Positions 54,989-64,000 are shown, counted from the stretch's first letter. The stretch is DNA of 64,000 nucleotides from Daejeonella oryzae DSM 19973 (GCF_000422945.1 NZ_AUHA01000003.1:124001-188000); one strand, 5' to 3'. Notes: generated by a model from the letters alone, not told the origin. Translations and numbers: made by a program.

Positions 54989-55564
54989 GTGAGCAAAAAG
55001 ATAAAAAGTTCAGTTCCAGAAGATAAAGAATTAATTATAGGAATTCTGAATGATTCAAAAGACACGCTCAATCGTATATACAAAAATTATTTCCCCATGG
55101 TTTTGCAGTTGGTGCTAACCAATAACGGAGATGAAGATGAAGCTAAAGACATCTTTCAGGAATCTGTTATCGTACTTTATAATAAAGTAAAAGGTGGAAA
55201 TTTTGAGTTGAATAGTAAACTTAAAACATTTATATATTCAATTTGCCGGAGATTGTGGCTAAAGCGTTTGAATCAAAAAAGCAAGAATTCCTCGGTTGAC
55301 ATAACCGATTTTGATGAGATTATTTCAGTTGAAGAAGATCTGGAACATCATCAGGAGAAAGAATTGAAATTTCAACAAATGGAGCATGCTCTGGTACAAT
55401 TAGGAGAGCCTTGCAAAACCATAATTGAAGATTATTATATACAAAGTAAATCGATGCAGGAGATTTGCGAAAAATTTGGTTACACCAATGCTGATAATGC
55501 AAAAACTCAGAAATATAAATGCCTGCAACGTTTGAAAAAATTGTTTTTTCAAAAACTAGGATAG
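54989..55564 (+). CDS. ECF-type RNA polymerase sigma factor
   Basis: A 191-residue sigma-70 of the ECF class, with only regions 2 and 4. Region 2 is LNRIYKNYFPMVLQLVLT...DEAKDIFQESVIVLYNKV and region 4 is LGEPCKTIIEDYYIQSKSMQ with EICEKFGYTNADNAKTQK as helix-turn-helix. The start codon is GTG. The next gene starts four bases after the stop and encodes a membrane protein with an anti-sigma-like N terminus, so the two form a regulatory pair. Confidence 0.93.
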   Translation: MSKKIKSSVPEDKELIIGILNDSKDTLNRIYKNYFPMVLQLVLTNNGDEDEAKDIFQESVIVLYNKVKGGNFELNSKLKTFIYSICRRLWLKRLNQKSKNSSVDITDFDEIISVEEDLEHHQEKELKFQQMEHALVQLGEPCKTIIEDYYIQSKSMQEICEKFGYTNADNAKTQKYKCLQRLKKLFFQKLG

Positions 55565-55568
55565 AAAA

Positions 55569-56660
55569 ATGAAAAGTGATTTTGATTTAATTAATCGCAT
55601 TGAAGCTTACTTAACAGGAGAGTTATCTCCCGAAGAACACGCCGAATTTGATCAGCTTCGCAAGCAGGATTCAGCCGTTGACTTAAAAGTTGTGGAGCAT
55701 CAGGCATTTATTCAGCAGATTTCTGAGTACGGAATGCAGAAGCAACTTCGTACCGATATGGAATCTATCCATGAACAACTCAATATAAACAGCATTAAAG
55801 ATGAAGTTCTGCCGGCTAAGTTTAAAGTCAGAAATTTATGGAACAAGTATCGTTTAAATACTGCAATCGCAGCATCTGTTGCAATTTGTGCGGTAATGTT
55901 AACCTTGTTGTCTTCCGGTTATTTCAATAAATCTATCACTTCCAACTACAGTGCGCTCAGACGTGAGATTAATAATATTAAGAGATCTCAGAATCAGTTA
56001 ATTAAAGGTATTAATGATCGTCCTGTGTCAGGTCCCGCTAATCCGGGTCAGTTCGGAGGCACTGGATTCGCTCTTTCTGCCAATGGCTACATTGTCACCA
56101 ATTACCACGTAGTAAAAGATGCAGACTCAGTATATGTTCAAAATTCAGCGGGTGAATCATTTAAGGTGAAGCAAATTTTTATTGATCCGGCTTTTGATCT
56201 TGCGGTTTTGCAAATTATAGATCCGGGATTTAAATCCTTGTCAGATTTGCCTTATACCTTTAAGAAAAATTCTTCAGATCTGGGTGAAGACGTATTCACC
56301 ATCGGTTTTCCTCGCGATGATCATGTATTTAATAAAGGCTATGTTAGTTCATTAACCGGGTATGCCGGTGATACTGTTGCTTATCAGGTTGATATTTCTG
56401 TTAATCCTGGAAATAGCGGCGGACCCTTATTAGATAATAAAGGAAATGTAATCGGGATTATTAGTGGTAAGCAAACTCAAACAGATGGCGCAGCTTTCGC
56501 GATCAAATCTAATTATCTTATTCAATCTCTGGCATCAATACCACAGGATTCTTTAGTAGATAAATTGGTGCTGAATAAGAAAAACTCTTTAAGCGGTTTA
56601 AGCCGTACAGATCAGATTAAGAAATTAAAAGATTATGTATTTATGGTTAAGGTTTATTAA
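55569..56660 (+). CDS. Anti-sigma-like / trypsin-like protease fusion membrane protein
   Basis: A 363-residue protein with one membrane segment (residues about 99-117). The cytoplasmic front (1-75), IEAYLTGELSPEEHAEFDQL, looks like the zf-HC2-less anti-sigma domain that Bacteroidota anti-sigma factors share. The periplasmic part is an S1C (HtrA/DegP-type) protease with His180 (TNYHVV), Asp210 (DLAVL) and Ser283 (GNSGGPLL). No PDZ domain follows. Positioned right behind an ECF sigma gene, it may hold the sigma factor and control it by its own or another protease's activity; this is inference. A strong terminator follows. Confidence 0.88.
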   Translation: MKSDFDLINRIEAYLTGELSPEEHAEFDQLRKQDSAVDLKVVEHQAFIQQISEYGMQKQLRTDMESIHEQLNINSIKDEVLPAKFKVRNLWNKYRLNTAIAASVAICAVMLTLLSSGYFNKSITSNYSALRREINNIKRSQNQLIKGINDRPVSGPANPGQFGGTGFALSANGYIVTNYHVVKDADSVYVQNSAGESFKVKQIFIDPAFDLAVLQIIDPGFKSLSDLPYTFKKNSSDLGEDVFTIGFPRDDHVFNKGYVSSLTGYAGDTVAYQVDISVNPGNSGGPLLDNKGNVIGIISGKQTQTDGAAFAIKSNYLIQSLASIPQDSLVDKLVLNKKNSLSGLSRTDQIKKLKDYVFMVKVY

Positions 56661-56681
56661 TAAAATCAACAAACCCAAAAA

Positions 56682-56718
56682 AGCCGTCACGATTAATTTC
56701 GTGACGGCTTTTTATATA
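56682..56718 (+). terminator. Terminator of the ECF/protease operon
   Basis: AAAGCCGTCACG and CGTGACGGCTTT form a 12-bp perfect stem, followed by TTTATATAG. Ends about 40 bases before the end of pdxH. Confidence 0.9.
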
Positions 56719-56758
56719 GATTATAATTTAGTGTATTATTTGTCAGAATAACTTATAC

Positions 56759-57412
56759 TTAAGGAGCTAATCGAACAATTTTCCATGTGTTTTTATCTGC
56801 TTTTTTATAAACGATGCGGTCATGCATCCTGCTTTCACGGCCCTGCCAAAACTCGATGACCTGAGGTTTAACAATATATCCTCCCCAGTAGGCAGGTTTT
56901 GGGATTGTCTTATTTTCAAACTTTTCTTCCATCTCCGTCCAGTCCTTTTCTAGCTGATCTCTGTCGGTAATTTGCTGACTTTGGGGAGAAACAACCGCTG
57001 CTATTTGGCTTCCTTTAGGTCTTGAATGAAAATATCTATCTGATTCTTCTTTGCTCAATTTTTCAACTGTACCTTCAATCCTAACCTGGCGCTCTAACTC
57101 AGGCCAATAAAATACTAAAGCAACAACCGGATTACGGGCTATTTCTTTTCCTTTAGCACTTAAATAATTGCTGTAAAAAACAAAACCTTTATCATCGGCA
57201 CCCTTTAAAAGTACTATACGTGCAGAAGGTTTTCTGTCAGTACTTGTGGTTGCTAATGTCATAGCATTCGGCTCATATAAATTAGCATTTAAAGCTTCTT
57301 TAAACCACTTTGTAAATTGATTTATAGGATTTTTTGATACGTCTTTTTCTGTTAATGAGGATGAACGGTAATCCTGTCGCAAATTCTCAAGGGATTCTTT
57401 TTCGATTGACAT
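56759..57412 (-). CDS. pdxH: Pyridoxamine 5'-phosphate oxidase
   Basis: A 217-residue PNPOx, normal length. Conserved parts are MTLATTSTDRKPSARIVLLKG (FMN binding), GFVFYSNYLSAKGKEIARNP, SRPKGSQIAAVVSPQSQ, and the C-terminal WQGRESRMHDRIVYKK and IVRLAP. It makes pyridoxal 5'-phosphate from the pyridoxamine or pyridoxine phosphate using oxygen. It converges on the ECF/protease operon and is divergent from yqgE. Confidence 0.97.
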   Translation of the reverse strand: MSIEKESLENLRQDYRSSSLTEKDVSKNPINQFTKWFKEALNANLYEPNAMTLATTSTDRKPSARIVLLKGADDKGFVFYSNYLSAKGKEIARNPVVALVFYWPELERQVRIEGTVEKLSKEESDRYFHSRPKGSQIAAVVSPQSQQITDRDQLEKDWTEMEEKFENKTIPKPAYWGGYIVKPQVIEFWQGRESRMHDRIVYKKADKNTWKIVRLAP

Positions 57413-57600
57413 AATATATTTCTTACTGCAAAGCTAAAAAAAAGGCCCATGTTATCAGATTATGTTTTTTGAGCTGCTCAATTATTTTTTGAATGACCTG
57501 ATCATTTTATTTTTGTTGAATCTGGTACATGATTCTAAGAATTTCTGATAATTTGCGTATTTTAAGGAGTATAATAAATTCTAAAATCGGGGTTTTAGCT

Positions 57601-58164
57601 ATGTTAAATTCAAATAAACATCAGGCCGGAAGTTTACTTATTTCAGAACCTTTTATGATCGATCCAAATTTTAAAAGGTCGGTTGTATTATTAGTTGAAA
57701 AATCTGAAGGAGGAGATATTGGTTTTGTCCTCAATCAGCGCAGCGATCTGCTTGTAAGTGATCTTATTCCTGATTGCTGGAATGCAACATTTCCTGTGTT
57801 TGTAGGAGGACCGGTGGGAAAGGACACTTTACATTTTATTCATCGGTGCTATGATAAAATAAGCAGTGGCATAGAAATTTCTGAAGGGTTGTATTGGGGG
57901 GGAGATTTCGAGGGTTTAAAAATGCTGATAAATTCTAACCAGATTAGATCTGATGAGGTAAAGTTTTTTGTGGGCTATTCAGGTTGGGGTGAAGATCAGC
58001 TAAAATCGGAAATAGAACAAAATTCCTGGCTTATTGAAAATAATTACAAGCCTGATGTTTTATTTGTTGAAGATGAGGAGAATCTATGGAAAGAGGTAGT
58101 GATATCTTTGGGACCCAAATATGCACACATTGTAAATTTCCCTGAAAATCCATCCTGGAATTAA
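57601..58164 (+). CDS. yqgE: YqgE/AlgH-family protein (UPF0301)
   Basis: A 187-residue protein of the AlgH/YqgE family: GSLLISEPFMIDPNFKRSVV, GGDIGFVLNQRSD, FVGGPVGKDTLHFIH, FFVGYSGWGEDQLKSEIEQNS. The start at 57601 (MLNSNKHQAGS) is preferred because the family begins shortly before GxLLISEP; an in-frame ATG at 57529 would add 24 residues. The function is unknown; AlgH affects alginate in Pseudomonas. It is a single gene that converges on purE. Confidence 0.88.
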   Translation: MLNSNKHQAGSLLISEPFMIDPNFKRSVVLLVEKSEGGDIGFVLNQRSDLLVSDLIPDCWNATFPVFVGGPVGKDTLHFIHRCYDKISSGIEISEGLYWGGDFEGLKMLINSNQIRSDEVKFFVGYSGWGEDQLKSEIEQNSWLIENNYKPDVLFVEDEENLWKEVVISLGPKYAHIVNFPENPSWN

Positions 58165-58168
58165 AATT

Positions 58169-58687
58169 TTAGTTTATTTTTTCCATTGCCAGGGCACTCT
58201 CTTCTACTTTTTTTCTCATCTCTTGTTTATATTCTATAAATTTTTGAGATAGCGAAGTATCGGATGTCGCCAGAATTTGAACAGCCAGCAATCCTGCATT
58301 TTTTGCAGCGTTTAACGCGACAGTTGCAACCGGAACTCCATTAGGCATTTGTAAAATTGAGAGGATAGAATCCCATCCATCAATAGAATTTGACGATTTT
58401 ACAGGAACTCCAATAACAGGTAAATGAGTGATAGATGCAACCATTCCGGGTAAATGTGCGGCTCCGCCAGCTCCGGCAATAATTACTTTTAACCCTCTGC
58501 CGGCTGCCGACTTGGAATAATCCAGCATACGCTCAGGTGTACGGTGCGCAGAAACAACGGTCATTTCAAATTTAACATTAAACTCTTTTAAAACATCAGC
58601 GGCATCCTGCATGATATTCAGATCTGACTGGCTGCCCATTATTATTCCAACCACTATTTTTTCTGAACTCTGAATTGAATTGCTCAT
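58169..58687 (-). CDS. purE: N5-carboxyaminoimidazole ribonucleotide mutase
   Basis: A 172-residue class I PurE. Signatures are GIIMGSQSDLNIMQDAADVL, SAHRTPERM and AGAGGAAHLPGMVAS, which bind the substrate and hold the catalytic His. It shifts a carboxyl group in purine synthesis, converting N5-CAIR to CAIR. It lies 26 bases behind purK on the same strand, so the two are an operon in the order purK-purE. Confidence 0.97.
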   Translation of the reverse strand: MSNSIQSSEKIVVGIIMGSQSDLNIMQDAADVLKEFNVKFEMTVVSAHRTPERMLDYSKSAAGRGLKVIIAGAGGAAHLPGMVASITHLPVIGVPVKSSNSIDGWDSILSILQMPNGVPVATVALNAAKNAGLLAVQILATSDTSLSQKFIEYKQEMRKKVEESALAMEKIN

Positions 58688-58713
58688 ATTGTTTCTATGT
58701 GAATTTAAATGTA

Positions 58714-59853
58714 TTAAATCTTTACTTTGATGGTTTTTTGTACAAATCGGGCTTTTTCAATAGCTTTTTCACGATCATCATCTAATATGGTCACGTGGCC
58801 CATTTTGCGAAATGGTTTGGTATATTTTTTCCCATATAAATGAACATAAACACCATCTGTTTTTAAAACTTCATTCAAACCCTCATATTCTGCCAAGCCT
58901 TCAAAGCCTTTTTCTCCCAGCAAATTAATCATAACGGCATTACTGATAGATCTTGTGTCTCCAAGTGGCAAATTGAAAATTGCCCGTAAATGCTGCGCAT
59001 ACTGGGAAGTATAATTTCCTTCGATAGTTTGATGTCCGCTGTTGTGAGGTCGGGGTGCAAGTTCATTAATCAATAATTCACCTGATTTGGTTAAAAACAT
59101 TTCAACCGCCATAACACCAACAATTTTTAATGAAGTAGCAATAGAAATTGCAAGATCATCCGCACGCTGTAATATCTCGAAACTCAGTGTAGATGGCGAA
59201 ATTATAAATTCAACCAGATTTACATCCGGGTTAAACTCCATTTCAACGCATGGGAAAGTTTTAACCTCACCATCCTCATTTCTGGATACAATCACAGACA
59301 ATTCCTTGTCAAAATCTACAAATTCTTCTACCAGACTTGGGGCATTAAAAGCATCTTTATGATCAGATTCTGATTTTATTTTTTGTACACCACGTCCATC
59401 ATAGCCATCTCTTCGAAGCTTTTGAATATATGGATAGGTGAAATTTGTAGTTTTAAGATCAGCAGCCGAATTAATGATCAGGAAAGGAGCGGTTGGGATA
59501 TTATTTTCTTTGAAAAATTGTTTTTGTAAACCTTTGTCCTGAATAAGTCTGATAATTCTGGATTGAGGATAAACTATAACTCCTTCTTCTTCGAGTTTCT
59601 CTAATGCGTCTACATTGACTTTTTCAATCTCAATAGTTAGAACATCTACTTGTTTGCCAAAATTATAAACAGTTTCATAATCAGTTAATGATCCCAGCGT
59701 AAAATGATCACAAAGATGTTTGCAGGGTGCATGCGGATCAGGATCCAGAACACGTGTGCTTATATTAAAATTGATAGCTTCCTGGATCAGCATTCTGCCC
59801 AGCTGACCTCCGCCTAAAATTCCTAATTGTAAATCACCGTAAAATGCTTTCAT
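58714..59853 (-). CDS. purK: N5-carboxyaminoimidazole ribonucleotide synthase
   Basis: A 379-residue ATP-grasp enzyme. LGILGGGQLGRMLIQEAINF at the front, DGYDGRGVQKI for ATP, SLVEEFVDFDKELSVIV and INELAPRPHNSGHQTIE for magnesium and substrate are all present. It makes N5-CAIR from AIR, bicarbonate and ATP; PurE works next. The start at 59853 (MKAFYGDLQ) matches family beginnings; an in-frame start at 59886 would add 11 residues. Together with purL and purB in this window it shows that purine genes are scattered. Confidence 0.95.
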   Translation of the reverse strand: MKAFYGDLQLGILGGGQLGRMLIQEAINFNISTRVLDPDPHAPCKHLCDHFTLGSLTDYETVYNFGKQVDVLTIEIEKVNVDALEKLEEEGVIVYPQSRIIRLIQDKGLQKQFFKENNIPTAPFLIINSAADLKTTNFTYPYIQKLRRDGYDGRGVQKIKSESDHKDAFNAPSLVEEFVDFDKELSVIVSRNEDGEVKTFPCVEMEFNPDVNLVEFIISPSTLSFEILQRADDLAISIATSLKIVGVMAVEMFLTKSGELLINELAPRPHNSGHQTIEGNYTSQYAQHLRAIFNLPLGDTRSISNAVMINLLGEKGFEGLAEYEGLNEVLKTDGVYVHLYGKKYTKPFRKMGHVTILDDDREKAIEKARFVQKTIKVKI

Positions 59854-59933
59854 ACTGATTGCAAGTTTAGGCGAAATCTGCGACATATTATAGTATTTGT
59901 ATCTGATATCATGTAGTTGTTTCTAAAAAAGAC

Positions 59934-59956
59934 AAAACCCCGCGTAGCAGGGTTTT
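59934..59956 (-). terminator. Terminator of the giant repeat protein gene
   Basis: AAAACCC and GGGTTTT with an inner GC/GC step; on the minus strand followed by TTTTGTCTTTTTT. It lies about 30 bases past the stop codon of the GloVer-repeat gene. Confidence 0.7.
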
Positions 59957-59983
59957 AACTTGTTCACGTCAGATCTTCATAAT

Positions 59984-62900
59984 TTATTCAGTCATAATGA
60001 TTTTAAAATTTTCTACATTTTTAGAAGTAGCTAAGCGCAGGAGATAAATTCCTGATGATAGATTAGAACCATCGAATTCAAATTTCAAGGTTTGATCGGC
60101 ATCTGCCCGGCCTTCATACATTCGTTTCACCCTGGATCCTTTCAAATCATAAACATCCAGAATAACCAGATTTTCATCTGCCGGTAAAGTAAATGTGACC
60201 ACGGCATTTTTGCCAAACGGATTGGGATAGGCGCTTAATATGATTTTGGAAGTTTTTATAGTAATTGTAAAGGTTTGGGGCGGACTCTGATTTATTCCCC
60301 CAAATTCAGTTCCTCCGTCATCTTTTAAAATCACGTTTAGGGTAGCCGAACCGCATGCATTGATAGCGGGAGTGAAGCTCAATGTTCCATCAGGAGATAT
60401 GGTGGGTTGAACAGAGAATAAATTTTTATTCGTATTGGAAACGGTAAAGTTTACTGCCTGCTTTTCTTCTCCCGGATCACCTTTGGAAATATGAGTAGCC
60501 CATAAAGGAACCACCTGCGGACCTGCATTTTCATACAGAATCTGATCAGGTCCTTTAGTAAATGAAGGAGCTGAATTGACTTCATTCACGGTGATCCGGA
60601 TTTCTTCCGATACGATACAGCTACCATCTGAAACGATAATTTTAACGTGATAGATTCCGGGTCCCTGATCTTCTGATGGAGTCCAGGTAAACTGTCCCCC
60701 GGATGGATGGATCACGGCTCCGGTTGGGAAGTTACCCTGAGATGTTTTAGAAATCGAATAAGTCAGGATATTTGCTGGCAGATCACTATCTGTAGCAGCG
60801 GCTGTAAAAGTGAGTCCAAAACCTTCGTTCACCGTTTTATTTCCAATAGCCGACAGAACCGGTTCCGCATTAATTTCACAAACCTTGATCTCGATTTCTT
60901 CCTCATCGGTACAAGTTCCGTCCGAAACGTTAATTCTAACCCGGAAAGTTCCGGGGCCCTGTACTTCGGTGGGTGTCCATGTAAATAAACCGGTGGATTG
61001 GTTAATTGTGGCTCCTTCCGGGAATTTACCCGTAGCAGGATTAGCCAGCGAGAATATGAGAGTATTAGCCGGTGAATCTTTATCTGTAGCTTTTGCAGTG
61101 AAGCTGAGTTTTTTCAGTTCGTTAGCTGACTTATTTCCAATAGCTGTAAGAACCGGAGCGGTGTTACTTTCAGTACCACATACCTCAATAAAGCTTGAGC
61201 CGATACCCGGGAAAGCACCATTATCCCCGGTAAAATCTTGAAGCTTGGTAACTATACCAGTTGAGATATCTAAAGAAAAAATAATTCCTTTTTTGTTCAC
61301 ACCTCCTTTGCTGGTCGTGCCGTACAAATACCCGTCGCTTGCCTGGAGAAGGGTGCCTGAAGGATAAATACCTGAAGTGATATCCGTGCAAAATGATGCC
61401 ACATCCACTCTGTACCTGGTAGGCGGCAAGTCAATGGAGAATATCTCCCCCACGCCGCACCCGCCGCCTCCATAGTTCATGCCATACAGTTTTGCATCGT
61501 TAGCCTGGATAAGGCTACCACGAGGGTTTTCGTGACTGTGAAAATTGATGAAATTGTAATAACTTGATGTTACAGGATTGAAGCTAAATACCGTTCCATC
61601 ACCTTCAGATCCGCCACTTTCAGTCATTCCATACATGATACCATCGTTGGCCTGAATCAGGTTGCCCATAGGGTTTTGCCCGATATCACAATCCTGGCAG
61701 GGCTCCTTAAAAGTCATAAGAGTGCTATAGATGGAAGAAGTTGGATTGAAAGAAAAGATAGTTCCTCGTGACATACCATATAGCTTTCCATCATTTGCCT
61801 GAATCAGGCTGCCAACAGGGCTGACATCATAGGGCCCGGTAAAATCTTTAAGCTTAACATACCTGGAGCTCGCCGGGTCAAATGAAAAAATTACACCTTT
61901 GTTGTTGGTCCCCCCGGTTTCGGTCATACCGTAAAGTTTCCCATCATCGGCTTGCATCAAGCCGCCCCGGGGATTAGCTCCGTTCATATGATCGAAATCC
62001 TTTAATTTTGCATAGGTGGAGGTAGCCGGATCAAAGGAAAAAATAACACCATAACCCAGGGTTCCCCCCAAGGTGGTCATACCATACAGTTTCCCATTGT
62101 TAGCCCGTACCAAACTCCCTGTCACCTGGCTCCCTTCCTGATTGAGCCCGGACTCGTGAAGTATGTTATAGCTGTAATCAGAAAGATCAAAGGAAAAAAT
62201 TACACCTTGTTGGAAGAATCCTGCCCTGCTTCCGGTGCCGTAAAGCTTCCCATCCTTTGCCTGGAGCAGCCGGCCTGCCGGGCTATTATTCTTATTCCCA
62301 AAGTTCTTTAGGATTCGATATTCAGAGGTCAAAGGATCAAAAGAAAATAGAATAGAATCGGCCACGCCAACGAGCTTACCGTCATTTATTAAAGTGAAAG
62401 TGCTGCCTGGGTTAGTTGTACTAAAATCCTTTTCATTGGTAAATTTCTGGGAACTGGGGTTGATGGAAAAAAGAACTCCTCTTTCATTTTTGCCGCCACC
62501 AGCAAAACCATATAAATTTCCGTTCGCCGCCTGAACCAGACTTCCACCAGCGAAACCAGACTCACCTCCATTAATATGATCGAAGTCGTGAATTTTGATA
62601 TAGGTAGAGTTAGAAGGATCAAAGGAGAAAACAACACCGAATCCATTACTTCCTCCCCTAAAGGATGCGCCATACAACTTTCCATCTGTTGCTTGCAACA
62701 GGCTTGCATAAGGATTAGCTCCGTCAGTCTCATTAAAATCCTTAAGTTTAGTAAAGGCAGAAGAGGACGGATCGAATGAAAAAATAACCCCGTCACGATT
62801 AGTTCCGCCGCCAAGTGTTAAACCATATAATTTTCCGTCCCTCGCTTGTATCAGGCTCCCTGTAGGCTGACTGCCGTTTAAGCCGTCAAAGTCCACTAAT

Positions 62901-64000
62901 TTTTTATATGTTGATGAGGAGAGGTCAAAAGAAAAGATGACTCCCAGGTTATTGACCCCTCCCGAGCTAGTTACGCCATAGAGTTTCCCGTCACTTGCTT
63001 GTAGCAGATAACCTTCAGAAGCTCCATTTATGCTATCGAAGTCCGAGAGTCTAATATATATTTTAGTGAGCGGATCAAAGGAAAAGATAACGCCCCTGTC
63101 AATACTTCCTCCTGCGACCATTCCATATAACTTTCCATCGCTGGCTTGAATTAATCGGGAGGTCCCTAAGGCAAGGCCTTCAAAGGATTTAACTACCGAT
63201 AGCTCATTACTACCTGGTACAAATTTTATAATCGTTCCGCCATCTTCTGTCCCTCCCTTAGGGGTTGTGCTATATAAAGCCCCTGATTTTGCGTTTTCGG
63301 GATTTATGGTAATGGAAAAAGTAAGAGGGCTTTGATCTATGCCGCCATTCGTAGTACCACCATCATCTTTGAGAATAACAGTGACTTTAGCTGTTCCTGT
63401 CGCATTTTTAGCGGCTGTAAATTTCAATGTTCCACTTGTATCAATAGATGGCTGAATTGAAAATAACCTGTTATTATTATTGCTGACTAAAAACTGGAGC
63501 TTCTGTCCAGACTCGTTTTCAGGGCCTTTCGAAAGTTCAGACGCCCATTCTTTTACAGACTGGGGGCCACTATTAACCTTTGTTACAAAGCTGATGCTAT
63601 TTAATGCAAAGGTCGGAGGATCATTAACTGGTAATACCGTTATGATAAAAGTTTGCGGGTTGCTTTGATCAATTCCTCCATTATCTGTCCCTCCATTGTC
63701 TTTTAAAATTAACGTTATGGTGTCAGAGCCATTTGTATTTAATTTCGGTTCTAACGATAAAGTTCCCAACTCATCAATATATAACCTTTGGAATAAATCT
63801 ATATTTTTTCTATTAATGATAAAACTTAGTCTTTGATTATCCTCGCCTTTGCCTGCAGTTATGTTTGTTGCCCAATTATTTAAATATTCTCTATGATCTT
63901 CTAATAGTATCGGATTAACTCCTATTGTAAAGCTTGGTGGTAAATTAGCTTGAGAGATGCTATTATCAGAAATCAGTCTTGCCAGGGCAGGAGCACGACT
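59984..64000 (-). CDS. Giant secreted GloVer-repeat protein with T9SS sorting domain, N-terminus outside window
   Basis: The frame is open from its stop at 59984 to the last base, so at least 1339 residues are coded here and the start lies beyond the window; a TTG at 63769 is internal. The front consists of repeats with the pattern WA..I..G..GE..Q.L.F and ends QTFTITV (Calx-beta/cadherin-like, near 63350-64000). The middle holds about 14 repeats of 45-55 residues with SLIQANDGKLYGMT..GG and GVIFSFDP, the GloVer pattern, which suggests a beta-propeller-like fold. Two putative Ig domains (TWTPTEVQGPGTF and TWTPSEDQGPGIY) follow. The last 80 residues (SAYPNPFGKNAVVTF, SSGIYLLRL) are a type A T9SS sorting signal. 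It is probably a surface or secreted protein, possibly for binding. Confidence 0.9.
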   Translation of the reverse strand, partial: SRAPALARLISDNSISQANLPPSFTIGVNPILLEDHREYLNNWATNITAGKGEDNQRLSFIINRKNIDLFQRLYIDELGTLSLEPKLNTNGSDTITLILKDNGGTDNGGIDQSNPQTFIITVLPVNDPPTFALNSISFVTKVNSGPQSVKEWASELSKGPENESGQKLQFLVSNNNNRLFSIQPSIDTSGTLKFTAAKNATGTAKVTVILKDDGGTTNGGIDQSPLTFSITINPENAKSGALYSTTPKGGTEDGGTIIKFVPGSNELSVVKSFEGLALGTSRLIQASDGKLYGMVAGGSIDRGVIFSFDPLTKIYIRLSDFDSINGASEGYLLQASDGKLYGVTSSGGVNNLGVIFSFDLSSSTYKKLVDFDGLNGSQPTGSLIQARDGKLYGLTLGGGTNRDGVIFSFDPSSSAFTKLKDFNETDGANPYASLLQATDGKLYGASFRGGSNGFGVVFSFDPSNSTYIKIHDFDHINGGESGFAGGSLVQAANGNLYGFAGGGKNERGVLFSINPSSQKFTNEKDFSTTNPGSTFTLINDGKLVGVADSILFSFDPLTSEYRILKNFGNKNNSPAGRLLQAKDGKLYGTGSRAGFFQQGVIFSFDLSDYSYNILHESGLNQEGSQVTGSLVRANNGKLYGMTTLGGTLGYGVIFSFDPATSTYAKLKDFDHMNGANPRGGLMQADDGKLYGMTETGGTNNKGVIFSFDPASSRYVKLKDFTGPYDVSPVGSLIQANDGKLYGMSRGTIFSFNPTSSIYSTLMTFKEPCQDCDIGQNPMGNLIQANDGIMYGMTESGGSEGDGTVFSFNPVTSSYYNFINFHSHENPRGSLIQANDAKLYGMNYGGGGCGVGEIFSIDLPPTRYRVDVASFCTDITSGIYPSGTLLQASDGYLYGTTSKGGVNKKGIIFSLDISTGIVTKLQDFTGDNGAFPGIGSSFIEVCGTESNTAPVLTAIGNKSANELKKLSFTAKATDKDSPANTLIFSLANPATGKFPEGATINQSTGLFTWTPTEVQGPGTFRVRINVSDGTCTDEEEIEIKVCEINAEPVLSAIGNKTVNEGFGLTFTAAATDSDLPANILTYSISKTSQGNFPTGAVIHPSGGQFTWTPSEDQGPGIYHVKIIVSDGSCIVSEEIRITVNEVNSAPSFTKGPDQILYENAGPQVVPLWATHISKGDPGEEKQAVNFTVSNTNKNLFSVQPTISPDGTLSFTPAINACGSATLNVILKDDGGTEFGGINQSPPQTFTITIKTSKIILSAYPNPFGKNAVVTFTLPADENLVILDVYDLKGSRVKRMYEGRADADQTLKFEFDGSNLSSGIYLLRLATSKNVENFKIIMTE

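Noticed and set aside
63767-63769. TTG as start of the GloVer-repeat protein
   Set aside because: The frame stays open to the end of the window and the upstream residues continue the same repeat pattern, so the start lies outside.

Overview
The window reads as chromosomal DNA of a member of the Bacteroidota, most likely the Sphingobacteriia (Pedobacter/Solitalea/Mucilaginibacter-like; inferred from gene content only). Supporting signs are a T9SS type A C-terminal sorting domain, a TonB protein with a CarboxypepD-free Bacteroidota layout, a YpdA-type bacillithiol reductase, small-subunit-type PurL, and promoters of the Bacteroidota type (TTTG, 19 bp, TAnnTTTG), the clearest being in front of tRNA-His. 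Most genes lack a Shine-Dalgarno sequence, which is normal for this phylum and makes the two strong ones in the window stand out.

Layout. 1-5.7 kb: the tail of a HAD hydrolase, a large tyrosinase/von Willebrand A/His-rich fusion, YpdA, a transaldolase-like fructose-6-phosphate aldolase and the SRP RNA. 6-12 kb: gltB-gltD glutamate synthase. 12-17.5 kb: a membrane protein, signal peptidase I, a two-domain protein of unknown function, a SpoU/TrmH methyltransferase, galM and an MFS transporter. 17.5-19.7 kb: a BlaI/M56 (BlaR1-like) sensor operon whose sensor carries a six-fold 23-residue repeat and whose promoter has two identical-type palindromes. 19.8-31.5 kb: mutS, two envelope proteins, a pseudokinase, a run of secreted or lipoprotein genes (phosphoesterase, NlpC/P60, two thioredoxin-fold proteins), a CDGSH protein, an exonuclease, an HTH regulator and a secreted cupin. 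31.5-40 kb: queG, purL, CHY zinc finger, TonB, trmN6-like methyltransferase, Tat-exported protein, phosphodiesterase, fbp, rnhA. 40.2-47.5 kb: tRNA-His, a small hairpin-rich transcript candidate, ubiX, mtaB, lgt, an inositol monophosphatase, a haem-binding protein, Nfu, purB. 47.6-54.2 kb: a TetR-TolC-adaptor-RND efflux operon. 54.3-56.7 kb: tandem duplicated small lipoproteins and an ECF sigma factor followed by an anti-sigma-like/trypsin-like protease fusion. 56.7-64 kb: pdxH, yqgE, purE-purK and the C-terminal part of a giant secreted repeat protein that runs off the end of the window.

How the genes fit together. Much of the window is housekeeping (purine synthesis in three separate places, nitrogen assimilation, tRNA modification, protein export and lipoprotein maturation). 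The more unusual parts are the envelope-signalling modules: BlaI/M56, the transmembrane pseudokinase, and the ECF sigma with a protease-fused partner. The strongest candidates for something little described are the tyrosinase-VWA-His-rich protein with its full-length Shine-Dalgarno, the pseudokinase, and the short terminator-bounded transcript upstream of ubiX.
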